Below are positions 1 to 8,680 of a stretch of DNA of 64,000 nt, piece by piece. The notes beneath the pieces are model-generated. The model was not told the origin of the DNA. It saw nothing but the letters and a program-made list of their open reading frames with translations, and ran no database searches. A program made the translations under genes and the position numbers. Numbering within the stretch: position 1 is the stretch's first letter; every line of letters begins with the position of its first letter. Source of the DNA: Bradyrhizobium diazoefficiens (GTDB lineage: Bacteria > Pseudomonadota > Alphaproteobacteria > Rhizobiales > Xanthobacteraceae); assembly GCF_018131185.1 (NCBI RefSeq), contig NZ_JAFCJE010000002.1, forward strand, positions 744,001 through 808,000. Reading direction: 5' to 3'.

Positions 1-92
1 TGCGCCAGCGCCTGGTATCCGTTCACGAGCGCGCCCGCGAGCGCGAAACCAATGCAGATCGAGAAGAAGGTATTGAGAGCTTCAGGTGTCAT
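1..92 (-). CDS. Unknown protein, N-terminal fragment (runs off the left edge)
   Basis: An ATG on the minus strand at 92 opens a frame that stays open to the window edge, giving 30 residues beginning MTPEALNTFFSICIGFALAG. The stretch from about residue 9 to 23 is hydrophobic and glycine/alanine rich, which fits a signal anchor or first membrane segment. Only the start is visible, so no family can be assigned. The gene is divergent from the next one, with about 215 bp between them that hold no recognisable gene. Confidence 0.45.
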   Translation of the reverse strand, partial: MTPEALNTFFSICIGFALAGALVNGYQALA

Positions 93-307
93 CGGAACGG
101 TCCGCCCTTACGCAACGCCACCGCCTTCCTGTGACAAATAGTGCCGGTTAACGCCACATTATCCTTAAGGGAAGGTTAACAGCGCTGTCCCTCCCGCGCA
201 GGGCCGTCCCCGCTCCCCGCGGCCGGGAACGCTCCGCGAAATCGCCGCCGCATGGCATATTCGCGGCTGATTCGTCGGCCACCGGCCGACGTCCGGCGCG
301 ACTCGTC

Positions 308-1015
308 ATGACGGTGTTTTCGGCAGCTCCTCTTAGGTCCCCCCGTACGCGCACCCGGGCGCATGTCGTCCCGATCGTGCTCGGCGGCATTGCCGCGGCA
401 TGCGCGGTCGCGCTCGTCGCCTATCTGCTGTGGCCGACCTGGGGCACCCGCGGCGCCAACGCCCCGGACAAGCTGCCGGTGAGCGTCGGCGGCACGCTGT
501 TCAACCTGCCGAGGTCGGCGATCCGCATGAAGATCCAGCGGCACTCCGGACCGCAGGAGCGCATCGATCTCGACTTCCTCTATCCCTCGCTGGAGCCGCC
601 GGGCGCGCCGAAGCACGTCACCGTCGAGACGGTGGAGGCGGCGGTGCAATCGATCGACCGCATCTTCCTGTCGATCGCGGCCCATCACGATGCGCTGGCG
701 CCCGAGCAGCGGACAGCCACGATCTATCCGCGCTACCTCGACCAGGCCGCGACCATGCCCGTGGATGGCCTGACGATGCGGATGTTCCGCACCGACACCC
801 CTTACGGCAGCGAGGACCTCTATTCCGCTGCAAGCCCGGCACTGACCGCGCGCTGCACCCGCGATGGGGCAACGCCCGGCATGTGCCTCTCGGAGCGCCG
901 CGTCGGCGGCGCCGACCTCACCTTCCGCTTTCCCCGCAGCTGGCTGTCGCAATGGCGTGACGTGGCGGATGCGATGGACAAGCTGACGGCGCAGCTGCGC
1001 GGGCCGAAGGGCTGA
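308..1015 (+). CDS. Unknown single-pass membrane protein
   Basis: The 235-residue product has a basic N-terminus (RSPRTRTRAH, about residues 11-20) followed by one hydrophobic helix at about residues 22-43 (IVLGGIAAACAVALVAYLLW) and a soluble remainder that is probably periplasmic. Two cysteines near residues 184 and 195 could form a disulfide. I recognise no enzyme motif. The helix and basic leader suggest an inner-membrane protein with the bulk outside the cytoplasm. The ATG at 308 is the first good start. The gene stands alone, and the next gene in the same direction begins 317 bp further on, after a stretch holding a dispersed repeat. Confidence 0.75.
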   Translation: MTVFSAAPLRSPRTRTRAHVVPIVLGGIAAACAVALVAYLLWPTWGTRGANAPDKLPVSVGGTLFNLPRSAIRMKIQRHSGPQERIDLDFLYPSLEPPGAPKHVTVETVEAAVQSIDRIFLSIAAHHDALAPEQRTATIYPRYLDQAATMPVDGLTMRMFRTDTPYGSEDLYSAASPALTARCTRDGATPGMCLSERRVGGADLTFRFPRSWLSQWRDVADAMDKLTAQLRGPKG

Positions 1016-1070
1016 GCACGGCATCCCTGCCCTGCCGCGCGACAGGCCAGAGTCTACCTAAACCAAAAAC

Positions 1071-1181
1071 TGCGAAAACAACCCCATGCACAGTAGCCAA
1101 GCATCGGCAGCATCGAGCATTTTCGTATTTTTCGAAGAGCTGTTGACCCGTCGGGCAAAACAGGAACACAATGGCATCATG
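1071..1181 (+). repeat. Dispersed intergenic repeat, longer copy
   Basis: Bases 1071-1096 are identical over 26 bp to 47360-47385 (core AAAACAACCCCATGCACAG). The right part, about 1118-1181, resembles 3260-3319 downstream of the next gene: both carry ACCCGTCGGGCAAA (1146-1159 and 3287-3300), preceded by an AT-rich TTTCGTATTT/TTTCATATTT-like stretch and followed by CATCATG. From memory this composite is common between Bradyrhizobium genes; that recollection is unchecked. No open reading frame covers it. It fills most of the 317-bp gap before the caspase gene and lies upstream of that gene's promoter region. Confidence 0.65.
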
Positions 1182-1332
1182 GGAAGATCAAATTGAATGA
1201 TGCGACTGCGCGTCTTCGAGCCGGACCGGGGTTGCCCGGATCGCCGGACCGGTGTGTGACTGATATCACTGATCATAGATTGCGTTTGGCCATCTTGCGA
1301 ATATTCTGACGCTATTGCATTCGGGGGCTGGA

Positions 1333-3159
1333 ATGCGGCTTCGGCTGTTTGTTTTATTGATTGTTGCGAGCTGGTTCTGGACTGGCGCCGCGCTGGCCGA
1401 GAAGCGCGTCGCGCTCGTCATGGGCAACTCGGCCTACAAGAACGTGGCGAGGCTTGCGAACCCCGCGAACGATGCCGCGCTGGTCGGCGGCATGTTCAGG
1501 AACGCGGGCTTCGACGCCGTCGACGTCAAGCTCGACCTGAACGTGGTCGACATGCGGAAGGCGCTGCGCGAATTCGGTGCCAAGGCTCGCGACGCCCATG
1601 TCGCGGTCATCTACTACGCCGGGCATGGCATCGAGCTTGACGGCACCAACTATCTGATCCCCACCGATGCCGCCCTTGAGACCGATACCGATGTTCTCGA
1701 CGAGGCCTTCCCGCTCGACAGGGTGTTGTTCGCCATCGAGCCGGCCAAGCAACTTCGCCTCGTCATCCTGGACGCCTGCCGCGACAATCCATTCGCCAAG
1801 ACGATGAAGCGCACGGTCGCCTCGCGAGCGATTGGCCGCGGCCTCGCCAAGGTCGAGCCGACCAGCCCCAACACCATGATCGCCTTCGCGGCGAAGGCCG
1901 GCTCGACCGCCTCGGACGGCGATGCCAGGAACAGCCCGTTTGCCACCGCTCTGGTCGAACGCCTGCCGATGCCGGGCCTCGATCTGCGCAAGGCGTTCGG
2001 CTTCGTCCGCGACGACGTGCTCAAGACCACCGGCTACAAGCAGGAGCCCTATGTGTACGGCTCGCTCGGCGGCGATGACGTGCCGCTGGTGGCAGCAAAG
2101 CCCGTCGTCGCGGGACCGCAGGCCAACCCGGACGCCGAAATCCGGCGCGATTACGAACTGGCGCTTCAGTTGGGTACGCGTGACGGGTGGACGGCCTTCC
2201 TCAACCGCTTTCCCAGCGGTTTCTATACCGATCTTGCGAAAGGCCAGCTGAACAAGATCGCCGCCGAGGAAATCCGCGCCGCCGCTGCGGAGAAGGCCAG
2301 GCAGGCCGAGCAGGAGAAGGCCCGACTGGCATCCGACCGCGCCAAGAAGGCCGAGCAGGAGAAAGCTGCAGCAGCCGCGAAGGCGGCTGAGGACGCCAAG
2401 GCAGCCGCTGAGAAAGCCAAGCAGATCGAGGAAGCCAAGGCGGCGGCCGCCGAGCAGCGCAGGAAGGACGTGGAAGCCGCAGCAGCGAAGGCACTGGTCG
2501 ACAAGCAGGCTGCTGAAAAGGCGCGCGCGGACAAGATCGCGAACGACAAGGCGGCCGCCGAGCTGGCTGCAAAGCAGGTGACCGACAAGGCGCAGGGCGA
2601 GCAGAAGGTCGCGGCGGTTACCCCAACTCAATCGTCTCCCAGCCGCTCGCCGCAGGAGACCGTAAAGCTGGTGCAATCGGAGCTCCGTCGCGTCGGCTGT
2701 CTGCCCGCCACGGCCGATGGCGACTGGAATGCGTCATCGCAACGCTCGCTGACGCTGTTCAACCAATATGCGGGGACGAAGCTCGATGCCAAGCAGGCGA
2801 GCTTCGAAGCGCTCGATGCCATCAAGGCCAAGCCGGGCCGGGTCTGCCCGCTGGTGTGCGATCACGGCTTCAAGGCCGATGGCGACGCTTGCGTAAAGAT
2901 CGCGTGCCGAGCCGGCTATCGCCTCAATGACGACAACGAGTGCGAGAGGGTACGTGACACGAAATCAGTCACAACGCGGGATGACAGGACCAAACGGGAC
3001 GCGGAGCGCAAGAATACCGAGGCGGCACCATCGAGACCGCAATCGAATGGACAGATTACCTGCAATACGATGGGCTGTCGCCCAGTCAAACCCGGGTGCA
3101 GATTGGTGAAGTTGGGTGTTCCTGGCGAGCCGGGGAACGGATCGGAAGTCTGCAACTGA
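1333..3159 (+). CDS. Secreted caspase-like (peptidase C14, orthocaspase) protein with coiled coil and Cys-rich tail
   Basis: Caspase-fold cysteine peptidase, probably periplasmic, about 608 residues. An N-terminal signal peptide ends near LAEKR (residue 22-23). The p20-like domain covers about 23-240, with the catalytic histidine in YYAGHG (H98) and cysteine in LDACRDN (C149). A long alanine/lysine/glutamate-rich helix with repeated KAEQEKA-like units spans about 275-430 and looks like a coiled coil. A peptidoglycan-binding-like helical unit (VQSELRRVGCLP) lies near 450-490, followed by a cysteine-rich tail. The frame also opens at TTG 1315, but ATG 1333 begins exactly at the signal peptide. 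The substrate and processing are unknown; orthocaspases of this class usually cleave after basic residues. The gene is monocistronic and flanked by fragments of one dispersed repeat. Confidence 0.88.
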   Translation: MRLRLFVLLIVASWFWTGAALAEKRVALVMGNSAYKNVARLANPANDAALVGGMFRNAGFDAVDVKLDLNVVDMRKALREFGAKARDAHVAVIYYAGHGIELDGTNYLIPTDAALETDTDVLDEAFPLDRVLFAIEPAKQLRLVILDACRDNPFAKTMKRTVASRAIGRGLAKVEPTSPNTMIAFAAKAGSTASDGDARNSPFATALVERLPMPGLDLRKAFGFVRDDVLKTTGYKQEPYVYGSLGGDDVPLVAAKPVVAGPQANPDAEIRRDYELALQLGTRDGWTAFLNRFPSGFYTDLAKGQLNKIAAEEIRAAAAEKARQAEQEKARLASDRAKKAEQEKAAAAAKAAEDAKAAAEKAKQIEEAKAAAAEQRRKDVEAAAAKALVDKQAAEKARADKIANDKAAAELAAKQVTDKAQGEQKVAAVTPTQSSPSRSPQETVKLVQSELRRVGCLPATADGDWNASSQRSLTLFNQYAGTKLDAKQASFEALDAIKAKPGRVCPLVCDHGFKADGDACVKIACRAGYRLNDDNECERVRDTKSVTTRDDRTKRDAERKNTEAAPSRPQSNGQITCNTMGCRPVKPGCRLVKLGVPGEPGNGSEVCN

Positions 3160-3259
3160 GAACGAGCTCAGGGCGCGCGTGACCTAAGGAAAGGTTAGTT
3201 CAATCGAGCGCAGGCGGCCGTCCGGTTCGGCGGCGATGTGCTGGCAGAACCGGCCCGCC

Positions 3260-3319
3260 ATTTCATATTTCTTGAATCTGGCCTTAACCCGTCGGGCAAA
3301 GCACGGGCATGACCATCAT
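3260..3319 (+). repeat. Partial copy of the dispersed repeat flanking the caspase gene
   Basis: This stretch repeats, in the same orientation, the right part of the 1071-1181 element. It shares ACCCGTCGGGCAAA at 3287-3300, the preceding AT-rich segment and a following CATCATG. It lies 100 bp beyond the caspase stop, in the 233-bp gap before the convergent AraC gene. No gene is visible in that gap. Confidence 0.55.
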
Positions 3320-3392
3320 GAGGGCGCCGACGTAGCCCGCCTTCGCAGCCTTATCGACGCGAGATGCTCGTGACCGCCAGATCCCTGCGCCG

Positions 3393-4292
3393 TCAGTCGC
3401 GGACCTTCTTCGCCCGGTAAAGGCTCGGCGTCGTCCCGACCGACTTGCGGAACGCGCGATTGAAATTGGCCTGCGACGAAAATCCGGTGGCATAGGCGAT
3501 ATCGACGAGCGGACGATCGCTGCCGGACAGGAGCCGCTTGGCGAGATCGAGACGCTGGCGGCTGACATATTCATGCGGCGCCACTCCGGTTGCCGCCTTG
3601 AAGCTGCGCGAGAAATGCGCCGGGCTCATGCACGCCACCGATGCCAGATCCTTCACCGTGAAATCACGCTCGACGGATCCATCGATGAACTCGATCACGC
3701 GCGACAGCCGTTTGGCGTCGAGCGGCCTTTGACCGGCGCTGAGCTGCCGGAGCCTGACGGCAGTGGCCGAGTAGCTGTGCACCAGATGGGCCGACAACGC
3801 GCGCCCCAGGCTTTCGATCAGGAGCCGGCCGGTGGAAGTCTCCTGTTCGAGTTCGGCCAGGATCCGGTCCGCAACATGCTCGATGAACATGTCCTGATCG
3901 ATGGTCTCATAGCGGATCGAGATGCCCGACGGGTCGATGTCGAGATCCCTGAGCATGGTGTCGTCGAACGGCTTGCCGGGAAGGAAGAGATGCAGGCATT
4001 CCTGCATCTGGCTCTCGACCCGGATGAAGTCCTCGCGGATGCCGGCCGGGCAAAGCCACACGGTGCCCCTTCTGCCGAAGGTGCGCTGCCGCATACCGCC
4101 GCCTTCGCGGTCGACGACCGAGTTGCCACGGAGCAGGATTGCGATCTCGGTGTCGCGCGGCAATTGCGGTGGCAGGTCGCCGGGCTCGTGGCTCCATCGC
4201 TCCGCGAGCAGGTGCGACCACCGCCGGTCATTGGACGTCTGAAGCATTCTGCCGGTCACATATTTATCGACAGAGTTGCCGAGCATACCCAT
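3393..4292 (-). CDS. AraC-family transcriptional regulator
   Basis: A 299-residue regulator with a variable N-terminal sensing half (about 1-190) and a C-terminal AraC/XylS DNA-binding domain. The two helix-turn-helix units are visible: FTVKDLASVACMSPAHFSRS, and then LVDIAYATGFSSQANFNRAF followed by GTTPSLYR. The start at 4292 gives MGMLGNS; a second ATG lies two codons later. It is divergent from the molybdopterin-oxidoreductase operon, with 195 bp between the start codons, so it very likely controls that operon in response to an unknown small molecule. The reading frame continues far upstream without a stop, but that part lies across the divergent promoter and is rejected. Confidence 0.9.
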   Translation of the reverse strand: MGMLGNSVDKYVTGRMLQTSNDRRWSHLLAERWSHEPGDLPPQLPRDTEIAILLRGNSVVDREGGGMRQRTFGRRGTVWLCPAGIREDFIRVESQMQECLHLFLPGKPFDDTMLRDLDIDPSGISIRYETIDQDMFIEHVADRILAELEQETSTGRLLIESLGRALSAHLVHSYSATAVRLRQLSAGQRPLDAKRLSRVIEFIDGSVERDFTVKDLASVACMSPAHFSRSFKAATGVAPHEYVSRQRLDLAKRLLSGSDRPLVDIAYATGFSSQANFNRAFRKSVGTTPSLYRAKKVRD

Positions 4293-4487
4293 CGTAGATC
4301 TCCGCCAGATAGCGCGACGTGGGGGCAACGGTATTGCTAAGTCCAGCAATAACCATGCCAGAGATCCGACCAGCCGTCCACGGGCCGAGAGCAGTCCGGG
4401 ACAACAACACCGCACGTTTGGAAAAGCCAGGTCGTGCCCGGGCACCGCATGCTCGGCGCCGTCTTGAATCAGGAGGCGGAGAGATCC

Positions 4488-6659
4488 ATGGCCCGAACCA
4501 CGGTAATAGGCGCGTGCCCCCACGATTGCCCGGACACCTGCTCCATCCTGACCACGGTCGAGGATGGCAAGGCGATTGCCGTGCGCGGCAATCCAGATCA
4601 TCCGTTCACGCGCGGACGGCTCTGCGTCAAGGTCAACAATTACGAGGAGCGCGTCTACAGTGACAAGCGCGTCCTCCATCCGCTGAAACGGGTCGGCCCG
4701 AAGGGCGCCGGACAGTTTCAGCGGATCTCGTGGGACGAGGCCATCGAAACCATCGCATCGCGATGGACGTCCACCATCGCCGAGCACGGCGCGCAGGCGA
4801 TCCTGCCCTACAGCTATCTGGGCACCCAGGGCATCATCAACGGGCTGAACGTCGGAGATCCCCTCTTCAACAAGCTCGGCGCAACGGTGCTCGAACGCAC
4901 GTTCTGCGATTCCGCCTCATGCACCGCCTACATGATGACGATCGGGCATACCCCCGGCGTCGACCCCGAGAGCTTCGTGCACTCGAAATACATCATCCTG
5001 TGGGCCTGCAATACGCTGAGCACGAACTCGCATCACTGGCCGTTCATCGAGCAGGCGAAGAAGGCCGGTGCCAAGCTCGTGGTGATCGATCCCGTCCGCA
5101 CCCGCACCGCGCGCCTCGCCGACTGGCACATTCCGATCCGTCCCGGCACCGACGCAGCGCTCGCGCTCGCCATGATCCACGTCATCATCAAGGAGAACCT
5201 GGTCGACCGCGACTACGTCGACAAGCACACCGTCGGGTATGACGAGCTGGCCGAGCGGGCGTCGATCTACACACCCGAATTTGCCTCCGAGGAAACCGGC
5301 ATTGCCGTCGACGATATCGTCAGGCTGGCGCGGGAATATGCCACGACACCTCCGGCCGTCGTGCGCATCGGCGTCGCGGTCGAGCGGCATGCCGGCGGAG
5401 GCCAGACCGTGCGCGCGATCGCCTGTCTTCCCGGCCTGATCGGCGCATGGAAGCATGTCGGCGGCGGCCTGCTCCAGCTTCCGATCTGGGCATTTCCGGT
5501 CAGGTGGGACGTGCTGATGCGTCCCGATCTCCAACCGGAAAAAATGCGCGTGCTCAACTCCTGGCGCCTCGGCGCGGCGCTGACGGGCGAGCTTGGCTTC
5601 GATCCGCCGATCAAGGCGCTGTTCGTCTACAACGCCAATCCGATGGCGATGGTGACCGAACAGGGCAAGCTCGAAAAGGGCCTGGAACGTGAGGATCTGT
5701 TCACGGTCGTCAGCGAGCACTTCCTGACCGACACCGCCAGATATGCCGACATCGTCCTGCCAGCGACCACGCAGCTCGAACAGAAGGACATCCTGTTCTC
5801 GTGGGGACACCTCTACCTCTCCTATAACAACCAGGCGATCGAGCCGCTCGGCGAAGCCGTTCCGAACACCGAACTGTTCCGCCGCATCGCGCGTGCGATG
5901 GGCATCACGGACCCGGCCTTCTTCCGGTCCGACGAGGAGATCATCGCCGCATCGCTCGACTGGAACAGCCCGGTGCTCGACGGCATCTCGCTCGAGGACG
6001 TCAAGGCCAAGGGCTATGTGCGCCTCAACATGCCCGCACCGGCGGACTGGGCACCGCACCGCGAAGGCAACTTTCCGACCGCCTCCGGCAAGTGCGAGTT
6101 CAAGTCGACGATCGCCGCCGGAGGCAACTTCGTGGTGCCGCTGTTCCGCCAGGGCTACAATGGCGACCAGGACGGCGCGCCGGTCGATCCCCTGCCTCAC
6201 TACATCCGGCCGAACGAGAACCCGCGCTCGGCGCCCGCGCTGGCAACCCACTATCCGCTCAGCCTGATTTCGCCGAAGAGCCACGCCTTCCTGAATTCGA
6301 ACTACGGCAACCTGCCGGCGCAAACCGCGCAGGCCGGCGAGGAACAGGCGGTGCTCCTCAACCCCGACGATGCGGCACAACGCGGCATCATCGCAGGCGC
6401 CCCCATCCGCGTGTTCAACGATCGCGGTTCGTTCGAGGCATTCGCGACCGTCTCCCCTGACATCATGCCGGGCGTCGTGGTGGCGCCGTCCGGCTACTGG
6501 CAACGATCGAACCGCAAGGGAGCGACCGTCCACGCTCTGACGCCCCCGGCCTTCGCCGATCTCGGTCGCGCGCCGACCTTCTCCGACATCCTCGTCCAGG
6601 TCAGTGGCACCCAGGTCAGTAGCGTCCAGGTCAGTGGCGCCCAAGCCAGCGGAGCCTGA
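4488..6659 (+). CDS. Molybdopterin-dependent oxidoreductase (bis-MGD, [4Fe-4S])
   Basis: A 723-residue member of the DMSO reductase/formate dehydrogenase superfamily. The N-terminus carries a [4Fe-4S] ligand set, C10-x3-C14-x3-C18-x27-C46 (ACPHDCPDTC ... GRLC). The body contains typical Mo-bis-MGD segments such as WDEAIETIASRW and DIVLPATTQLEQKD, and a C-terminal molybdopterin-dinucleotide-binding domain. A cysteine in ERTFCDSASC (about residue 140) may ligate molybdenum. No twin-arginine signal is present, so the enzyme is cytoplasmic. The start ATG 4488 follows AGGAGGCGGAGAG; a longer frame from 4434 lacks such a site. Two bases separate its stop from the ferredoxin start. Substrate unknown: formate, thiosulfate or an organic compound are all possible. 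The last 20 codons are a short tandem repeat. Confidence 0.88.
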   Translation: MARTTVIGACPHDCPDTCSILTTVEDGKAIAVRGNPDHPFTRGRLCVKVNNYEERVYSDKRVLHPLKRVGPKGAGQFQRISWDEAIETIASRWTSTIAEHGAQAILPYSYLGTQGIINGLNVGDPLFNKLGATVLERTFCDSASCTAYMMTIGHTPGVDPESFVHSKYIILWACNTLSTNSHHWPFIEQAKKAGAKLVVIDPVRTRTARLADWHIPIRPGTDAALALAMIHVIIKENLVDRDYVDKHTVGYDELAERASIYTPEFASEETGIAVDDIVRLAREYATTPPAVVRIGVAVERHAGGGQTVRAIACLPGLIGAWKHVGGGLLQLPIWAFPVRWDVLMRPDLQPEKMRVLNSWRLGAALTGELGFDPPIKALFVYNANPMAMVTEQGKLEKGLEREDLFTVVSEHFLTDTARYADIVLPATTQLEQKDILFSWGHLYLSYNNQAIEPLGEAVPNTELFRRIARAMGITDPAFFRSDEEIIAASLDWNSPVLDGISLEDVKAKGYVRLNMPAPADWAPHREGNFPTASGKCEFKSTIAAGGNFVVPLFRQGYNGDQDGAPVDPLPHYIRPNENPRSAPALATHYPLSLISPKSHAFLNSNYGNLPAQTAQAGEEQAVLLNPDDAAQRGIIAGAPIRVFNDRGSFEAFATVSPDIMPGVVVAPSGYWQRSNRKGATVHALTPPAFADLGRAPTFSDILVQVSGTQVSSVQVSGAQASGA
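6597..6656 (+). repeat. Four 15-bp imperfect tandem repeats at the 3' end of the oxidoreductase gene
   Basis: Four consecutive 15-base units of the type CAGGTCAGTGGCACC end directly at the stop codon and encode QVSGT-QVSSV-QVSGA-QASGA. The later units diverge by base substitution, not length, so the frame is kept. The tail is hydrophilic and probably disordered. Confidence 0.9.
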
Positions 6660-6661
6660 CG

Positions 6662-6967
6662 ATGACTTACGTGGTCACCGACAATTGCCGCGGCTGCCGA
6701 TACACGGAATGCGTCACCGTCTGCCCGGTGGAGTGTTTCCACCTCGACGATGCCATGACCTATATCGACCCGGAAAACTGCATCGACTGCGGTGGCTGCG
6801 CGCCGGCCTGCCCTGTCGGCGCGATCGAGCCCGACTATCGTCTGGCTGCGGACAAGAAATTCTGGATCGACGTCAATCGCAAACGCTCGGCCGAAACTCC
6901 CGTGTTGAGCGCACGTCTGGCGCCCCTGCCGGGCGCAGACGAGCGCAGACTGGCGCTGGGCCGATGA
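6662..6967 (+). CDS. Seven-iron ferredoxin ([3Fe-4S][4Fe-4S])
   Basis: A 101-residue ferredoxin resembling Azotobacter FdI/FdxA over its first 60 residues. Cluster cysteines are C9, C12, C17, C21 and C25, then C40, C43, C46 and C50 (DNCRGCRYTEC; CIDCGGCAPACP). The C-terminal extension wraps the clusters in known homologues. It should carry electrons between the preceding molybdoenzyme and the following flavoprotein. The gene begins two bases after the oxidoreductase stop and overlaps the reductase start by four bases (ATGA), so the three products are translationally coupled. Confidence 0.93.
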   Translation: MTYVVTDNCRGCRYTECVTVCPVECFHLDDAMTYIDPENCIDCGGCAPACPVGAIEPDYRLAADKKFWIDVNRKRSAETPVLSARLAPLPGADERRLALGR

Positions 6968-8292
6968 CGGACCTGGCGTCGGAGGTCGATGCCGGCATGT
7001 TCCGCGTCGCTGTCGTCGGCAGCGGGCCGAGCGGCTTCTACGCCGCCGAAGCGCTGCTGCGCTCCGGGGCGCCTGTGGCCGTCGACATGTTCGAGCGGCT
7101 GCCGGTGCCCTACGGGCTGGTGCGGTTCGGCATCGCTCCCGACCATCCAAAGCTCAAGCAGGTCACGATCGCCTTCGACAGGATCGCAAGGACGCCTGGT
7201 TTTCGTTTCGTCGGCGGCGTCACGATTGGAGACGACGTCACGGTCGACGAGCTCCGCGAGGCCTATGACGCCGTGGTGCTCGCGACCGGCGCAGATCTCA
7301 GCCGGCCTCTGGACATTCCGGGCGAGACGCTGCCAGGGAGCCACAGCGCCGGCGATTTCGTCGCGTGGTACAACGGCCACCCCGATTTCGCCGATCTCAA
7401 ATTCGATCTCGATCACGAGGCGGCGGTGATCATCGGCCATGGCAACGTCGCTCTCGACGTCGCACGCATTCTCGCCAAATCCGCCGAGGAGTTGAGCCAG
7501 ACCGACATCGCGCGCCATGCGCTCGAAGTTCTGGCAGAGAGCCGGATTCGCCAGATCGTCATCATCGGCCGCGGCGGGCCGGCGCAGGCGAAATTCACCG
7601 CCAAGGAATTGCGCGATTTCCTCGAATTGAGCGCATGCGACACGCTGGTCGACAACCGCGGGATCGATCCGAACGAATTCGAGCCGCAGGTTTCCGGAGA
7701 TCCGGAGCTCGCGGAAAAACTGTCGCTACTGCGCGCGTTCTCGCGGCAGACTGCAACGAGGCCACGGCGTTGTCTGTTTCGATTTGGCCTCTCACCCGTC
7801 GCAATCGAGGGACGCGGCCGGGTCGAGACCGTCGCGCTCAGAAACCGGTCGGGCGTTATCGAGGAGATCGCGTGCGGCCTCTCGTTCGGCAGCGTTGGCC
7901 GCAGGACGACGCCACTCGCGGGCGTTCCCTATGACGCACAGCGCGGCGTCCATGCGAACATCGATGGGCGCGTTACGGAGGGTCTTTCGGTGATCGAGGG
8001 GCTCTATGTCTGCGGGTGGAGCAAGCGCGGGCCGAACGGCACGATTGGTACCAATCGCGGCTGCGGGATGGCGACGGCCGAGGCCGTCTTGACCGACTTC
8101 GCCCATCGGCGGACGCGTTCGGATGCGCCCGACGCACTGCTTGCACGGATCGCCGGCCGGGTGGCCCGCGTCGTGAGCTACCCTGACTGGATGGCGATCG
8201 ATACGGCCGAGAAACGCAGGGGAGCCGCGCTTGGCAAGCCACGGGAGAAGTTCGTCACGGTTCCCGACATGATCGCGGCGGTGGGCGCGTGA
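6964..8292 (+). CDS. fprA: FAD-dependent ferredoxin-NADP+ reductase, adrenodoxin-reductase (FprA) type
   Basis: A 442-residue flavoprotein. The FAD-binding Rossmann motif is VAVVGSGPSGFYAAEAL (about 14-30), followed by YGLVRFGIAPDHPKLK, a hallmark of the adrenodoxin reductase/FprA family. The NADP(H) fold is VIIGHGNVALDVARIL (about 155-170). The C-terminal WSKRGPNGTIGTNRGCG segment is also typical. It would exchange electrons between NADP(H) and the adjacent ferredoxin. The start ATG at 6964 lies inside the ATGA overlap with the ferredoxin stop; a longer upstream frame is only the shadow of the ferredoxin gene. Confidence 0.9.
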   Translation: MTDLASEVDAGMFRVAVVGSGPSGFYAAEALLRSGAPVAVDMFERLPVPYGLVRFGIAPDHPKLKQVTIAFDRIARTPGFRFVGGVTIGDDVTVDELREAYDAVVLATGADLSRPLDIPGETLPGSHSAGDFVAWYNGHPDFADLKFDLDHEAAVIIGHGNVALDVARILAKSAEELSQTDIARHALEVLAESRIRQIVIIGRGGPAQAKFTAKELRDFLELSACDTLVDNRGIDPNEFEPQVSGDPELAEKLSLLRAFSRQTATRPRRCLFRFGLSPVAIEGRGRVETVALRNRSGVIEEIACGLSFGSVGRRTTPLAGVPYDAQRGVHANIDGRVTEGLSVIEGLYVCGWSKRGPNGTIGTNRGCGMATAEAVLTDFAHRRTRSDAPDALLARIAGRVARVVSYPDWMAIDTAEKRRGAALGKPREKFVTVPDMIAAVGA

Positions 8293-8329
8293 CGCACGAG
8301 GGCCACGACGCCGCAGCGGCGCTTCGCGT

Positions 8330-8548
8330 CTATTCCTGATCGACGAGATCGTCCTCGAGGATCGCCATCTGGAACTGGAACGAGCGATCGTCGTCCTCGT
8401 CGTCGACGAACAGCACGCCGATGAACTCCTCGCCGATATAGACCTCGGCGGAATCGTCCTTCTTCGGCCGCGGCACGACGCGGATCTTGGGATTGCCGAA
8501 TACGCGCTTCAGATATGCGTCGAGCTTTCTGACTTCTTTGACGTCCAC
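8330..8548 (-). CDS. DUF3126 family protein
   Basis: A 72-residue acidic cytoplasmic protein matching the small alphaproteobacterial DUF3126 family, with VRKLDAYLKRVFGNPKIRV near the start and VYIGEEFIGVLFVDDEDDDR in the middle. The start is GTG at 8548, with GGAGA upstream. Function unknown. It lies downstream of cysE on the same strand with a terminator between them, and is convergent with the reductase gene. Confidence 0.85.
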   Translation of the reverse strand: MDVKEVRKLDAYLKRVFGNPKIRVVPRPKKDDSAEVYIGEEFIGVLFVDDEDDDRSFQFQMAILEDDLVDQE

Positions 8549-8636
8549 GGCAAGTCTCCGATCGAAAAATGGTCGGCGGGTTTTAGGACGAGACGCGACG
8601 AACCGCCAGCATGAATTGCCAAAGAATTTGGGGATC

Positions 8637-8665
8637 GAAAGGGCCGGAGAATCCGGCCCTTTTTC
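8637..8665 (-). terminator. Intrinsic terminator between cysE and the DUF3126 gene
   Basis: AAAGGGCCGGA, GAA loop, TCCGGCCCTTT form an 11-bp perfect stem. Read on the minus strand it ends in CCCTTTC, 16 bp after the cysE stop. On the plus strand it is followed by a longer T run. Confidence 0.8.
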
Positions 8666-8680
8666 AACGTCAAAGCCGCC

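Noticed and set aside
1354..2676. 440-codon minus-strand frame opposite the caspase gene
   Set aside because: No ribosome site or family; composition is that of antisense coding sequence.
4293..4787. N-terminal extension of the AraC gene
   Set aside because: It crosses the divergent promoter and enters the molybdoenzyme gene; the family start is at 4292.
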